DNA of 64,000 nt from Candidatus Krumholzibacteriia bacterium (lineage in GTDB: Bacteria > Krumholzibacteriota > Krumholzibacteriia > LZORAL124-64-63), in contig JADGDU010000006.1 in NCBI GenBank assembly GCA_016744705.1, positions 118,173-182,172 on the forward strand, given 5' to 3'. A program made the translations under genes and the position numbers. Below the pieces are notes generated by a model that saw only the letters and a program-made list of their open reading frames with translations, did not search any database and had not been told where the DNA came from. Positions 54,203 through 63,038 of the stretch are shown piece by piece; within the stretch, counting starts at the first letter, position 1, and the number at the start of each line of letters is the position of its first letter.

Positions 54203-54604
54203 TTAGTCCAGTTCATTCAAACATTGCATGATTCCCTCACCGGCCTCACCCAGTGATCGTGACATCTCTTTTACGTTCAGGAAGATATTGGGCTCCTGGG
54301 AGGAGTCCATGATATCGTTGGCTGCCATGGCCAGCTTCCCTAACACGGTGCTGGAACCGGTCAGCCAAATTATTCGGCGGGTTCCGAAGGCATTGTGCTC
54401 CATCCGGCGCCGGGCGTGGTTATCAGCAAACCGACTGTCCACGTCGTAGCATCCCCGAAGGTCAGTGACAATTGTTTTGATTTCCGGCCATTCTGGCTCT
54501 GTGGCCAATTCCTGATGGCAGAGGCGCATCTCGTCCAGGCTGAGTTGTCCAGCGGCAGAGAAGATGCAGAGGTTTTCCCGGGAAAACAATGTGTAGAAAA
54601 GCAT
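54203..54604 (-). CDS. Hypothetical small cytoplasmic protein
   Basis: I do not recognise a family. From the ATG at 54604, which has GGAGGG ahead, the product is 133 residues with alternating strands and helices (MLFYTLFSRENLCIF, IKTIVTDLRG, TRRIIWLTGSSTVLGK). The pattern resembles SpoIIAA-like/STAS-type proteins, but no diagnostic motif is present. There is no signal peptide. It lies downstream of the M2 peptidase gene region on the same strand order only in part (the peptidase ends at 54671, so this gene follows it) and could be co-transcribed... 66 bases apart. Confidence 0.6.
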   Translation of the reverse strand: MLFYTLFSRENLCIFSAAGQLSLDEMRLCHQELATEPEWPEIKTIVTDLRGCYDVDSRFADNHARRRMEHNAFGTRRIIWLTGSSTVLGKLAMAANDIMDSSQEPNIFLNVKEMSRSLGEAGEGIMQCLNELD

Positions 54605-54670
54605 GGCCTCGCCCTCCGTTTCTGCCGGCATCTGGCATTTCGGTCAATCTCTATCCTATCACGAACGGTC

Positions 54671-56554
54671 TTAAAAGCCAACCTCACGGCCCTGGTTCTG
54701 TTCTTGCAGCCAGGCCATCAGAGGATCAAAATATTCCAGCAGAGCTTCGCTGCTGAGGTCTTCACCGGTGGCCTGTTGCATCACCACCCGCCAGTCACGA
54801 GTGGCGCCCAGTTGCAGGATACTGTGCAGATACATGCCCACCTGTTTGTTGCCGAAGTAGTTAGCCTGCCGGACATCCTCATCCAGAATTTCCCGGCAAA
54901 TGTAACGGTGCAGCTGGTGCAGAATCACCGAACTGAGGGCGTAATCGTAATACTGGGCCGGGTCGTCGATGATGTGGGTTTTGGTGGCCGGGTCGCAGAA
55001 ATCTTCTCCCCGGGGGGTGGGAGAGGCGATGCCCTGGTAACGGTTGGCATAATCCCACCAGCGGGTATTCATTTTGTGGCGCGGGAGATCTTCTTCGTAA
55101 AAATCGTGTTCCCAATGGGTCATGGTGCCACAGGCGAAGGGCAGAAAGACCACAGGGCCCTGCAAAGCCTGGGTCAGCAACCAGCGGATTTCTTCGGGTG
55201 TTTCGTCCACCGACATCAGTCCCACCTGTTGCATGTAGGGCACCTGGCTGCAGGCCAATTCTATGAGGGTGCCGATGCCTTCATGGAAGGCCCGGTTGGC
55301 TCCACTGCGCAGAATGGGGGGCACTTCTTCCCGACTGTAGGCCAGGTAATAGTAGATATGTCCCAGTTCGTGGTGGGTGGTCTGGAACCAGCTGAAGTTG
55401 GATTTCACGCTCATGAGAGAGCGCACATCCTGATCCAGATCAATATGCCAGGCCGAGGCGTGGGTGTTCTTTTTCCGGTCGGCACCGGCCGGCAATTCGA
55501 AGAGATCACTGCGGCCCCAGAAAGTCAGGGGCAGGGGGTCGAAGCTCATGCTGGTGTAAAAGCGTTCGGCCTGTTCTATCATCCACTGGGGCTGGACATC
55601 CCGGAACATAGCATCCAAATCAACTCCATCAACAATGCCGGGCCACTCCTGCCCCCAGCGGTTGCCCAACCAGTGGGCAGGGATGAGCGCGGGAACTTCT
55701 TCCACCTCGTAGCGGGCGGCCAGTTCATGTTTGACCCAACAGTGCAACTGTTGGTAAAGGGGCATGATGCCTGCGATCACTTCGTCCATGAGCTGGATCA
55801 TTTCCTGGCTGCTCATGTCGTAGTCGGCCACTTCCAATTCGAAGAAAGAAGAGTAGCCCATTTCTCTGGCGGTAGAGTTGCGCAGTTCCTGGGTTTCCAC
55901 CAACCCGTTTTTCAATTTGGGCCCTACAGATTTACTGGTCTCCCAAACGGCCTGCCGAACACTCAAGTCCCGGCTGGTGAGCAGCAATTCGTCCATGCCG
56001 TTAGGTGTGAGGATTTGGCTTTCCTGGCCCTCCAAATTCAGGGTGTACTCGAAGGTATAGAGGGAGTCCACCAAGCTGGCTTGAGTCTTGATTAACTTAT
56101 CCACATTGGATTTCATGGTGCCCGGTTGGTGAGCTGCCAGCTGCCAGGCCTTTTCAATTTGTCGGTCCTGAAAATCAGTAAGGTCCAGCCGGCCCCGAAT
56201 CATGCGCAGCTTCTCGATGACCTGATGGCTGCCTACGTAGTCGGCCATGGCTTGGCTGGCAGCAATTTTTGTCGCTGTATTTTCCGGGGAAATGTTGCTG
56301 GAGGCATTCCAGTTGGCGCCTTCAAATTCAGTCCACAGGCGGCGATAGTTGGCGTTGTATTCGGCCAGAAATTTATCCACATCGGAAGGTCCGTCCGGTG
56401 AGGGGGCCACCGTGGTGGGGATGCCAAATTTCAGTTTGGCCGTATGATCCTCAGTGAGATTTTGGGGCATTTTACCATCGGTGAGAAAGAAGATGGTGAG
56501 AGTTCCGATGGCCAACAGCAGCATGCCAATGCCGGCGAAGAGACGGGCCTTCAT
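54671..56554 (-). CDS. M2-family (ACE-like) zinc peptidyl-dipeptidase
   Basis: A 627-residue exported metallopeptidase. A signal anchor (MKARLFAGIGMLLLAIGTLT) is followed by a helical M2 domain. The zinc motif HELGH (H-E-x-x-H) is near residue 395, with the third ligand glutamate in FHEGIGTLIE about 25 residues on. Angiotensin-converting-enzyme relatives remove dipeptides from the C-terminus of peptides. Lying in the periplasm it could supply dipeptides to the two POT transporters of this genome; that link is inference. AAGGA precedes the ATG at 56554 at about ten bases; a GTG 19 codons earlier is less likely. Confidence 0.9.
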   Translation of the reverse strand: MKARLFAGIGMLLLAIGTLTIFFLTDGKMPQNLTEDHTAKLKFGIPTTVAPSPDGPSDVDKFLAEYNANYRRLWTEFEGANWNASSNISPENTATKIAASQAMADYVGSHQVIEKLRMIRGRLDLTDFQDRQIEKAWQLAAHQPGTMKSNVDKLIKTQASLVDSLYTFEYTLNLEGQESQILTPNGMDELLLTSRDLSVRQAVWETSKSVGPKLKNGLVETQELRNSTAREMGYSSFFELEVADYDMSSQEMIQLMDEVIAGIMPLYQQLHCWVKHELAARYEVEEVPALIPAHWLGNRWGQEWPGIVDGVDLDAMFRDVQPQWMIEQAERFYTSMSFDPLPLTFWGRSDLFELPAGADRKKNTHASAWHIDLDQDVRSLMSVKSNFSWFQTTHHELGHIYYYLAYSREEVPPILRSGANRAFHEGIGTLIELACSQVPYMQQVGLMSVDETPEEIRWLLTQALQGPVVFLPFACGTMTHWEHDFYEEDLPRHKMNTRWWDYANRYQGIASPTPRGEDFCDPATKTHIIDDPAQYYDYALSSVILHQLHRYICREILDEDVRQANYFGNKQVGMYLHSILQLGATRDWRVVMQQATGEDLSSEALLEYFDPLMAWLQEQNQGREVGF

Positions 56555-56728
56555 AAGGGGCAATCCTTTGGATGGATGAGTATAGTCGTAGCTCGAGAGC
56601 AACTTTGGCACAAAAACACTGGTTTGGGAAGAGAGATCCGCCTCTTTTGGGGGGATCTTGCTTGCAAGGGGGGCAATGTGTTAAACTGAAGGTCCTCATA
56701 AGGCACCGGCACAGCTTGGAAGGAAGAT

Positions 56729-56878
56729 ATGAAGTCCACGGACAAAGAGACCACCGGACGACGGCCCCTGATCGTCAACAATCATAAGAAGCAATCCGTG
56801 ACAACGTGGTTGGTTCCTTTGGCGGTTATCTTGGCCATTATGATTTTTCTGCCCAAGGTTATGGATTTGCTGGATTGA
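56729..56878 (+). CDS. 49-residue single-helix membrane miniprotein
   Basis: A short frame starts at an ATG with a very strong ribosome site (GGAAGGAAGAT) and runs to a TGA. The product has a charged N-terminal half (MKSTDKETTGRRPLIVNNHK) and one hydrophobic helix (WLVPLAVILAIMIFLP) near its C-terminus, so it should be inserted with the N-terminus in the cytoplasm. It is divergent from the M2 peptidase gene and its last 20 bases overlap the end of the convergent DUF2330 gene. No family recognised. Confidence 0.6.
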   Translation: MKSTDKETTGRRPLIVNNHKKQSVTTWLVPLAVILAIMIFLPKVMDLLD

Positions 56879-57929
56879 GTGTCTTCTGCACCTTGTTTTT
56901 CATTTTCCGGTACAAACCCCAAATGATCGGGGGGCCCAGAAACAGCAGGGTCATCCAGGGGAATCCACTGTAATATATCATCCAGAATTCCTCATTGTTT
57001 TCCGCTGGGACAATAACAATATCCTCAGTCATATCCTGTGGGCGAAAATCTCGCCGCAAGTGTGTCAAAAAATCACCTGAGGCGAAGAGGCCTTTCACCA
57101 GGGGATAAGACCGGCCGTTGATGTTGTTGATTTCCACCTCATCAAAAGCATTGGCGTAACGAGTATAGGCCCCCGGGAAAGTGGTGCGGTGGTTGGCCAC
57201 CACATAGAGATCCAACTGGGTGGACTCGGCTGCACTGAGGGCGCTGATGCGCATGGGGTAGATGATTTCATCACTGCTAAAGGTGAACTTCAAGGGCTCT
57301 AGGTGGCCGCTGTAATAGCCATAATATCCATAATAATCATGGTCGGGAAAGGTTTCTGCAAAAGAGGCGCTGTCCACTTTCACCGTGACGAAATACCAAT
57401 CCTGCTCCACATAACCGTTGATCAGTTCCGTGGCTTGCTCAACATTTTCCGTGTGTAGAAAACCCCACAGGGCGAGGCTGTCGATCAAGGCGGGGGCCTG
57501 ATCCGCGGCGAGGGTCATGGTCTGGTAATAGCCAACCATTTGGTTGCTGATGATGTCCACGCCATTTTCTAGAGGTTGGGCGTAATCATCGTATGAACTA
57601 TTGCACCCATCCCAATCGCCGTCCCGGTAGCGAGTTTGGGGGCGGGTGAAATTTAGCATTTGGCGGAATAAAAAAGGATCTTCTTCAGCCACGGCAGGCA
57701 AGTTGGGCATGGGCAATATCCAGGCGAATTCTGTGGCGTCCCCTTGGAAACCAGGCAGAATGCTGATGGTTTCGGTTTGGGCATCAGCGTCGTATTGGAT
57801 GATGGCCTGCTGGGAATTTTCATCGATGTAATAGTAGGGAGCCGTTAACAGCATGCCGTCGGCCAGAGCTGTGGAGGCGCTGATAAGAAAGACCAGGGCC
57901 AGGAAGATTTTAGTTTGCGAATGATTCAT
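56859..57929 (-). CDS. DUF2330-family exported protein
   Basis: A 356-residue protein with a signal peptide (MNHSQTKIFLALVFLISAST, cleaved after ALA), a large extracytoplasmic domain and one C-terminal helix (about 320-340, ending GLYRKMKNK). QQAIIQYDADAQTETISILPGFQGD and FAWILPMPNLPAV are typical of DUF2330, a family of unknown function. A tyrosine-rich patch, DHDYYGYYGYYSGH, lies near residue 200. GGGGAAA precedes the ATG. It follows the barrel protein gene by nine bases and is likely co-transcribed with it. Confidence 0.82.
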   Translation of the reverse strand: MNHSQTKIFLALVFLISASTALADGMLLTAPYYYIDENSQQAIIQYDADAQTETISILPGFQGDATEFAWILPMPNLPAVAEEDPFLFRQMLNFTRPQTRYRDGDWDGCNSSYDDYAQPLENGVDIISNQMVGYYQTMTLAADQAPALIDSLALWGFLHTENVEQATELINGYVEQDWYFVTVKVDSASFAETFPDHDYYGYYGYYSGHLEPLKFTFSSDEIIYPMRISALSAAESTQLDLYVVANHRTTFPGAYTRYANAFDEVEINNINGRSYPLVKGLFASGDFLTHLRRDFRPQDMTEDIVIVPAENNEEFWMIYYSGFPWMTLLFLGPPIIWGLYRKMKNKVQKTLNPANP

Positions 57930-57938
57930 GGCTTTCCC

Positions 57939-58670
57939 CTATAGGCCGAAAGTGAAATAAACCCTGGCTTGGACTCCGGTCATATTTACACCGTGTGAGT
58001 GGCTGGATTTTCGGACCTCGCCTTTGCTGCCGCCAAAACCAAATTCCGCGCCCAGGGCCTGGGAACCTTTACCCAGGGGGAATTCCGGTCCTACAAAAAA
58101 GTAATATCCCGTGCCGTTGCCCGAAGCTTCCACCAGCACGGGGTTGTTGTTGGCGTTTCTGGTGGTGAGATCTTCCCAGAGAAAAGAGTAGATGAAGGCA
58201 CCGCCCAAATATAACCGGAAATCCTGCCGCTGGGAGGTGTTGTATTTCATTCCGATCATCAGGGGCAGGGCTTTGACTGTCATGCCGTCTTCGTCGCTGA
58301 AACCATCGATGTCGTGGTAAGGATCACCGGATTTCTGACCATAGTGGACGGAAAGGAAGAAGCGGCTCCGGTCGCCAGTGGCCAGGGAAAGAGTGGTCCC
58401 CAATTGGGGAAGTCCGCTGTAGGCCCCGCTCATGGATGAGTCTCCCAGATGGGAGTACCTGAACGACAAATCCATCATGACTCCGAGTTCCGTCAGACCG
58501 CGGAAAGCCCCTACGGATTGCTCGTGGCCGGGGTAAGGCCTGCCAATATCCTGAGGGGAATCGGCCTGTGTCTGGGCTGGCGAAGCTGCGGCTGCCCCTG
58601 TGAAGACAGCCAGAATTAAGAAGAAAATTGGATGAATAATAATTGTACCTCCCATTAAATCCCGCTTCAT
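57939..58670 (-). CDS. Outer-membrane beta-barrel-like protein
   Basis: I do not recognise a named family. The 243-residue product has a signal peptide (core PIFFLILAVFTGAAAA), then strand-like runs such as VMMDLSFRYSHLG, FFLSVHYGQKSG, FRLYLGGAFIYSFLW and GYYFFVGPEFPLG, ending in a classical barrel C-terminus, VQARVYFTFGL. The start is uncertain: the ATG at 58670 has no ribosome site, while GGGAGG lies inside the frame a few codons later and precedes only ATT codons. It is upstream of the DUF2330 gene. Confidence 0.72.
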   Translation of the reverse strand: MKRDLMGGTIIIHPIFFLILAVFTGAAAASPAQTQADSPQDIGRPYPGHEQSVGAFRGLTELGVMMDLSFRYSHLGDSSMSGAYSGLPQLGTTLSLATGDRSRFFLSVHYGQKSGDPYHDIDGFSDEDGMTVKALPLMIGMKYNTSQRQDFRLYLGGAFIYSFLWEDLTTRNANNNPVLVEASGNGTGYYFFVGPEFPLGKGSQALGAEFGFGGSKGEVRKSSHSHGVNMTGVQARVYFTFGL

Positions 58671-58700
58671 TCAAGGATCAGGCCGCCCGGAAGTTCCTTT

Positions 58701-58736
58701 AAAAAAAAGAAGCCACCCGTTGCACCGAGTGGCTTC
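58701..58736 (-). terminator. Terminator of mqnD
   Basis: On the - strand GAAGCCACTCG pairs with CGGGTGGCTTC (11 pairs, one G-U) with a six-base loop and eight T residues. Confidence 0.92.
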
Positions 58737-58762
58737 CCAAGAGGCGGTGGCAGAGTGTGGGA

Positions 58763-59611
58763 TTATCCTTCCACAAACTCCAGGCCTTTGACCTCAGGAA
58801 TTAACCCGGCCTTGTGACCGCGGGCCAGCAACTCGGTGATGCTGTCGCGTCCGGCCTGGCCGTAATCAAGAGTCCAGTGGTTGACGTACATGGCCACAAA
58901 CTCGTCGGCCAGTTCGACACCCATGTTGCGAGCCCAGTCCAGGGCGTAGGCTAAGGCGGCTTCACGGTTGTCCAGGCTGTACTGGATGCTGGCGGTGAGG
59001 ATGTCGGAAATATCTTTCATCTTATCACCATGCCGTTTGTGGATGGTATTGCCACCCAGGGGCAGGGGCCAATCCTTGCGGCCAGTGGTTTCCCACCACC
59101 ATTTGCCCAGGTTGATGCATTCGTGCAAGCCAGCGTCCTGGTAGGTGAGCTGGCCCTCGTGAATGATGAGACCGGCGGGAAATTCGCCGCTGACGACCCG
59201 GTCGATGATTTCATCGAAGGGCACGTGCACGGCATTGAACTCGCCAATGGCCAGTTGCAATTCCAGGTAGGCGGAAGTCATTTTGCCCGGGATGGCGATG
59301 GTCATGCCTTTGAGATCCGCAGGAGCGATCTTCTCTTTGGCCACCACCATGGGACCGTAACCGAAACCCATGCTGGCACCGGCGGGTAACAAAGCATACT
59401 TGTCCAGCACATAGGCGTAGGCATGGATGCTGATGGCGGTGATGTCCAACTCGCCACGGGTGGCCCGTTCGTTCAGGGTCTGGATATCTTCCATGACGTG
59501 GGTGAACTTGTAGGGGCCGGTGTCGATCTTGTCCTTGGCCAGGGCGTAGAACATGAAGGCGTCATCGGGGTCGGGGCTGTGGCCGAGGGTCAATTCGATA
59601 ATCCCGGACAT
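58763..59611 (-). CDS. mqnD: 1,4-dihydroxy-6-naphthoate synthase (futalosine pathway)
   Basis: A 282-residue periplasmic-binding-protein-like enzyme. GHSPDPDDAFMFYAL at the N-terminus and AGLIIHEGQLTYQDAGL in the middle are characteristic of MqnD, which converts cyclic dehypoxanthine futalosine to 1,4-dihydroxy-6-naphthoate in menaquinone synthesis. No signal peptide, so it is cytoplasmic. Other mqn genes are not in the window. It shows that the organism makes menaquinone by the futalosine route and not by MenA-F. The route also releases hypoxanthine, which would enter the purine pool used by region 1. Confidence 0.93.
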   Translation of the reverse strand: MSGIIELTLGHSPDPDDAFMFYALAKDKIDTGPYKFTHVMEDIQTLNERATRGELDITAISIHAYAYVLDKYALLPAGASMGFGYGPMVVAKEKIAPADLKGMTIAIPGKMTSAYLELQLAIGEFNAVHVPFDEIIDRVVSGEFPAGLIIHEGQLTYQDAGLHECINLGKWWWETTGRKDWPLPLGGNTIHKRHGDKMKDISDILTASIQYSLDNREAALAYALDWARNMGVELADEFVAMYVNHWTLDYGQAGRDSITELLARGHKAGLIPEVKGLEFVEG

Positions 59612-59642
59612 GGGGTCTCCTTACCAGGGTGTATTGGACAAA

Positions 59643-60680
59643 TCATGATTGGCGTCTTTTGCGCATGACAATCACCAGAAACACGACAAAAATAGGTGTT
59701 AGGACCACAAAGGGAAAGCCCTTGTCTTTCTCCTTGTCGCTTTTTGCTGAATTGTCGTCGTTATTTTCCAATTCATCGCCGTTTTGGGTGAACAATTCCT
59801 CTTCTGCGCCCGCTCCGGGGCTATCAAAAATTCGAAACTGAAAAGACTCGTCAGCGTCCACAGCAGGTCCTTTGAGCCGAGTGTACCCACTGACTTGCGC
59901 GGAATTGTCCGTTTCCAGATCGAAGGCCTGGATGTTGAGGTGCTCCGGACTGGCCATGAGGCTCCAATCCTGAATGGGCACATTGGCGCTCACGGGAATT
60001 TCCACGCCATCCTGCCAGGCCATGGAGCCTACCAGTTGGACTTTATTGCGTCCGGTGGTCAAGGGAATATCCAGGGCTGTCATGCCACCAGATAAGCCGG
60101 TCAATTCAACCTTTTCCTGATCCGGGCCGTTGCCAAAGCTGAGGGTGGCTCTTTCCAGACCCCGGGGCAGGTTGAGCATCACATGAGGCCGTCCATTGAG
60201 AGTGACCTGGGGACGGGCAGCATTGTCAATTTGCAGCAGGTATTCCACCTGCAGAAGGCTCTCGGTCTGGCGCACCAGAAGGTTCATGCCCACGATGGTC
60301 ACATCCTCGATGCCATCTTTGGTGTCAAAAACGTGGAGTTGCACCGGGGATTTGAGCAGATCTCTTCCGCGCAGGCTCCAGTAGTAGGGCACACCCTGAG
60401 CCCAGGCGGTCATGATATACTTGCCCCGATCCAGGACGGGAACCGCTGGCACTTCAAAAAGGGACCCGCGGGGTTCAATGTCCAAAATGGGACTGATGCT
60501 GGAGGATGAATATTGTAGCAGCAGGCGCTCGATGGAGCCTGGTTGCCCGGTGGTGGCATTGATGATTTCAAATTCCAGGTCCGCCGGATCGCCGGTGACG
60601 GATTGGGCTGCCGACATACTGGAGGCAAGAACCAGGAACGTTAATGTTATCAGCAACACAGGTTTGAATTGCACGTGCAT
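59643..60680 (-). CDS. Exported single-anchor protein of unknown function
   Basis: I do not recognise a family. The 345-residue product has a signal peptide (MHVQFKPVLLITLTFLVLAS, cleaved near SAAQS), a beta-rich extracytoplasmic region, an acidic linker (GDELENNDDNSAKSDKEKDK) and one C-terminal helix (FVVLTPIFVVFLVIVM) followed by RKRRQS, so it is anchored with the bulk outside. This resembles the overall plan of the DUF2330 protein nearby. AAGGAG precedes the ATG. It diverges from the TPR gene. Confidence 0.7.
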   Translation of the reverse strand: MHVQFKPVLLITLTFLVLASSMSAAQSVTGDPADLEFEIINATTGQPGSIERLLLQYSSSSISPILDIEPRGSLFEVPAVPVLDRGKYIMTAWAQGVPYYWSLRGRDLLKSPVQLHVFDTKDGIEDVTIVGMNLLVRQTESLLQVEYLLQIDNAARPQVTLNGRPHVMLNLPRGLERATLSFGNGPDQEKVELTGLSGGMTALDIPLTTGRNKVQLVGSMAWQDGVEIPVSANVPIQDWSLMASPEHLNIQAFDLETDNSAQVSGYTRLKGPAVDADESFQFRIFDSPGAGAEEELFTQNGDELENNDDNSAKSDKEKDKGFPFVVLTPIFVVFLVIVMRKRRQS

Positions 60681-60797
60681 ACTTTTCTCCTTGAATCAGC
60701 TTTCTGTGGCTGCTTGAACTCCGGGTCTTCATCCAGTAGATTCGTTACTGAGTATATAGGAGAACCAACTCAGATCAACCTCCCGAAGGGGAAATCC

Positions 60798-61907
60798 ATG
60801 AACAATCGTTCCCGAATGAATGGGAAAAGGGCATTGAGTGCCCTATTGACAGTGCTTTTGGCCGGTCTTGGCATTGCGCAGGTGGCTTCAGCCCAAGTGA
60901 CGACCCATGAAAGCATCTGGGATACTTGGACCACGGAAAGTTACACCATGGCCCCCCGGGAAAGTTTTCAACTGTCCATGGACTATACGGACATCATCTC
61001 CCGGCGCTGGTTGCTGGTGGTGGATGGAGCCGACGCCAAATGCGATTTGAGTGTTTTGCGGGTCAACGGCGAAGAGCTCCTTTATTATAAAAATGATGAA
61101 AACCACCATGAGGTGTCCATCCCCTGGGGGCAGGGTGAAAAAATCATCCTCGTCTTGACCAACCGTGATTACAAAGGTGCTTTTACGGTGAGCGTCCTGG
61201 GCCCCCCCAAGGACCAGAACCACGCTTCCTACAGTTACTCTGTGAACCGGGCCTTGGAGGCCTATGCCTCAGGCCAACGTTTGGAGGCCCTGGATTTGTG
61301 TGGGGTCGCCCTGAGGAATAACCCGGAAGATGGTGTGGCCAAGGTTCTGCTGGCTGGCTTCCACTTGGAAAGCAATGATTACGCTGAGGCGGAGTTAATG
61401 CTGGATGAAGCCCTGGAGAACGATTTACCCGAGGACATGAAAACCCTGGCGGAAGTTCTGTCCAAAGAACTGGAAGCGCGGCAAGCCCCGCTTCCCCGAT
61501 CGGTGCGCAGAGGTCTGTCTCAGGCCGAAGAGGATTTGGGTAAAAACCATCCAGAGGATGCCCTCGAAACTTGCGACATGGTGCTGGCTACAGAAAAGAA
61601 ACTCTCTGCCAGTTCCCGGGCCCAGTTTCATGTATTGCGCGGCCGGGCTCTGGAGGCCCTGGGCCGGAACTTTGAAGCCGTGGATGCCTATACACAAGCT
61701 TTGAACAATGATCGATCCAAAGCTGCCCAGGCCCTATCTTATTACCACATGGGCGCGTTGTTTCTGAAGATGGACAATATGACCCAGGCCGAAGGCGCTT
61801 ATACCATTGCTCTTGATTTTGGTTTGCCAACCGGACTCGAGATTCAGGCTCGGGAAGATTTGAAAATGATCAGTGAAAGACTCGATAGTGACCGTGGTAT
61901 CAAATAG
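60798..61907 (+). CDS. Exported TPR-repeat protein
   Basis: A 369-residue protein with a signal peptide (cleaved after ASAQ), an N-terminal beta-rich domain of about 120 residues and then tetratricopeptide-like helices from about 140, including YAEAELMLDEALENDLPEDM, EALGRNFEAVDAYTQALN and YYHMGALFLKMDNMTQAEG. Such proteins are scaffolds in the periplasm. The frame is open 43 codons upstream, but GAAGGGGAAATCC precedes the ATG at 60798 and the signal peptide starts there. Confidence 0.8.
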   Translation: MNNRSRMNGKRALSALLTVLLAGLGIAQVASAQVTTHESIWDTWTTESYTMAPRESFQLSMDYTDIISRRWLLVVDGADAKCDLSVLRVNGEELLYYKNDENHHEVSIPWGQGEKIILVLTNRDYKGAFTVSVLGPPKDQNHASYSYSVNRALEAYASGQRLEALDLCGVALRNNPEDGVAKVLLAGFHLESNDYAEAELMLDEALENDLPEDMKTLAEVLSKELEARQAPLPRSVRRGLSQAEEDLGKNHPEDALETCDMVLATEKKLSASSRAQFHVLRGRALEALGRNFEAVDAYTQALNNDRSKAAQALSYYHMGALFLKMDNMTQAEGAYTIALDFGLPTGLEIQAREDLKMISERLDSDRGIK

Positions 61908-61937
61908 CCGGCTCTATGGCAGGCCAACAGAAAGTCC

Positions 61938-63038
61938 ATGCTTTTGAATTATCGTCCTGAATGCCTTCATTTTCGTGGCCATGTGCCCTGTGTTCCCCAC
62001 AAGAACAGCGGAGTTCATTGTGATGGGTGCCCTGAATTTGTGCAGCGACAGGGCCGCATCCTGCTGATCAAACTGGGGGCCGCCGGCGATGTGATCCGCA
62101 CAACGCCTTTGCTGGATCCGTTGATGAAACAATTCCCAGACTACAGTCTGACCTGGGTCACCGATTTTCCCGAATTGGTGCCGGAGCTGGTGCCGGACCG
62201 CATGGCCATGTCTCCGGAAAATCTGCTCTGGTTGCGCCACACTCATTTTGATCTGGTCATCAACCTGGATAAAGATCGCCAGGCCTGTGCTCTGGCTGCC
62301 GAAGTTTCATGCGACCAACGTTGGGGATTCACTCTGGGTGAAGATGGTTTGTGCCAACCATGCACCGAAGGTCTCTCTGATGAGATGGCCCAGGCCGTGA
62401 AGGATAAATTTCTCACTGGTCTGTTTGATGATGTGAACCAAGCCTGCACCCTGACCTACCCTCAGGAAATTTTCAACATTTGCGGGTACGAGTTTGAAGG
62501 CCAGGAGTATGTGCTGGACCGTCCTGAAACTCCACCAAATTTTGATTTGCCCAGCGAAGGAACCATCATCGGATTGAACACTGGTGCGGGTGGCCGTTGG
62601 ACCAGCCGGCTATGGCCTGAATTGTACTGGGAAGAGTTGGCTCACAAGCTGAAGGCCGCAGGTTATGTCGTCTTGTTGCTGGGTGGGCCCCAGGAAGATG
62701 CCAAGAACAAACGTCTGGCCCACGCGGCCCAGGTCCACTATCTGGGGCACTTTGATTTGCCTACGTTTATCAGCTTGATGGACCGCTGCGCATTGGTGGT
62801 CACGGCCGTCACCATGGCCATGCACATTGCTTTGGGGTTGGGCAAAAAACTGGTCTTGTTCAACAACATTTTTAACCCCCATGAGTTTGAACTTTATGGA
62901 CGGGGTGTGTTGATGAAACCCAAGCAGGACTGCACCTGTTTCTTCCAGGCCCGTTGCCAGAATGAGCATTTCTGTATGGAAACTTTGCTGCCGGCTCAGG
63001 TGAAGTGGGAAGTGAAAAACTTATTGGGGCAAAAATGA
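61938..63038 (+). CDS. Glycosyltransferase family 9 (heptosyltransferase-like) with cysteine clusters
   Basis: A 366-residue GT9-like enzyme. RILLIKLGAAGDVIRTTPLL near residue 40 and GLNTGAGGRWTSRLWPELYWEEL, VVTAVTMAMHIALGLGKKLV near the C-terminus are heptosyltransferase landmarks, so it likely adds a sugar to lipopolysaccharide or another glycan at the inner membrane. Unusual features are a cysteine-rich N-terminal extension (C9, C18, C28 and C31) and a second cluster at the C-terminus (DCTCFFQARCQNEHFC), which together could bind zinc or an iron-sulfur cluster. It overlaps the next gene by four bases. Confidence 0.85.
   Translation: MLLNYRPECLHFRGHVPCVPHKNSGVHCDGCPEFVQRQGRILLIKLGAAGDVIRTTPLLDPLMKQFPDYSLTWVTDFPELVPELVPDRMAMSPENLLWLRHTHFDLVINLDKDRQACALAAEVSCDQRWGFTLGEDGLCQPCTEGLSDEMAQAVKDKFLTGLFDDVNQACTLTYPQEIFNICGYEFEGQEYVLDRPETPPNFDLPSEGTIIGLNTGAGGRWTSRLWPELYWEELAHKLKAAGYVVLLLGGPQEDAKNKRLAHAAQVHYLGHFDLPTFISLMDRCALVVTAVTMAMHIALGLGKKLVLFNNIFNPHEFELYGRGVLMKPKQDCTCFFQARCQNEHFCMETLLPAQVKWEVKNLLGQK

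Noticed and set aside
54395..56095. 566-residue frame antisense to the M2 peptidase
   Set aside because: Shadow of the real gene; no motif or ribosome site.
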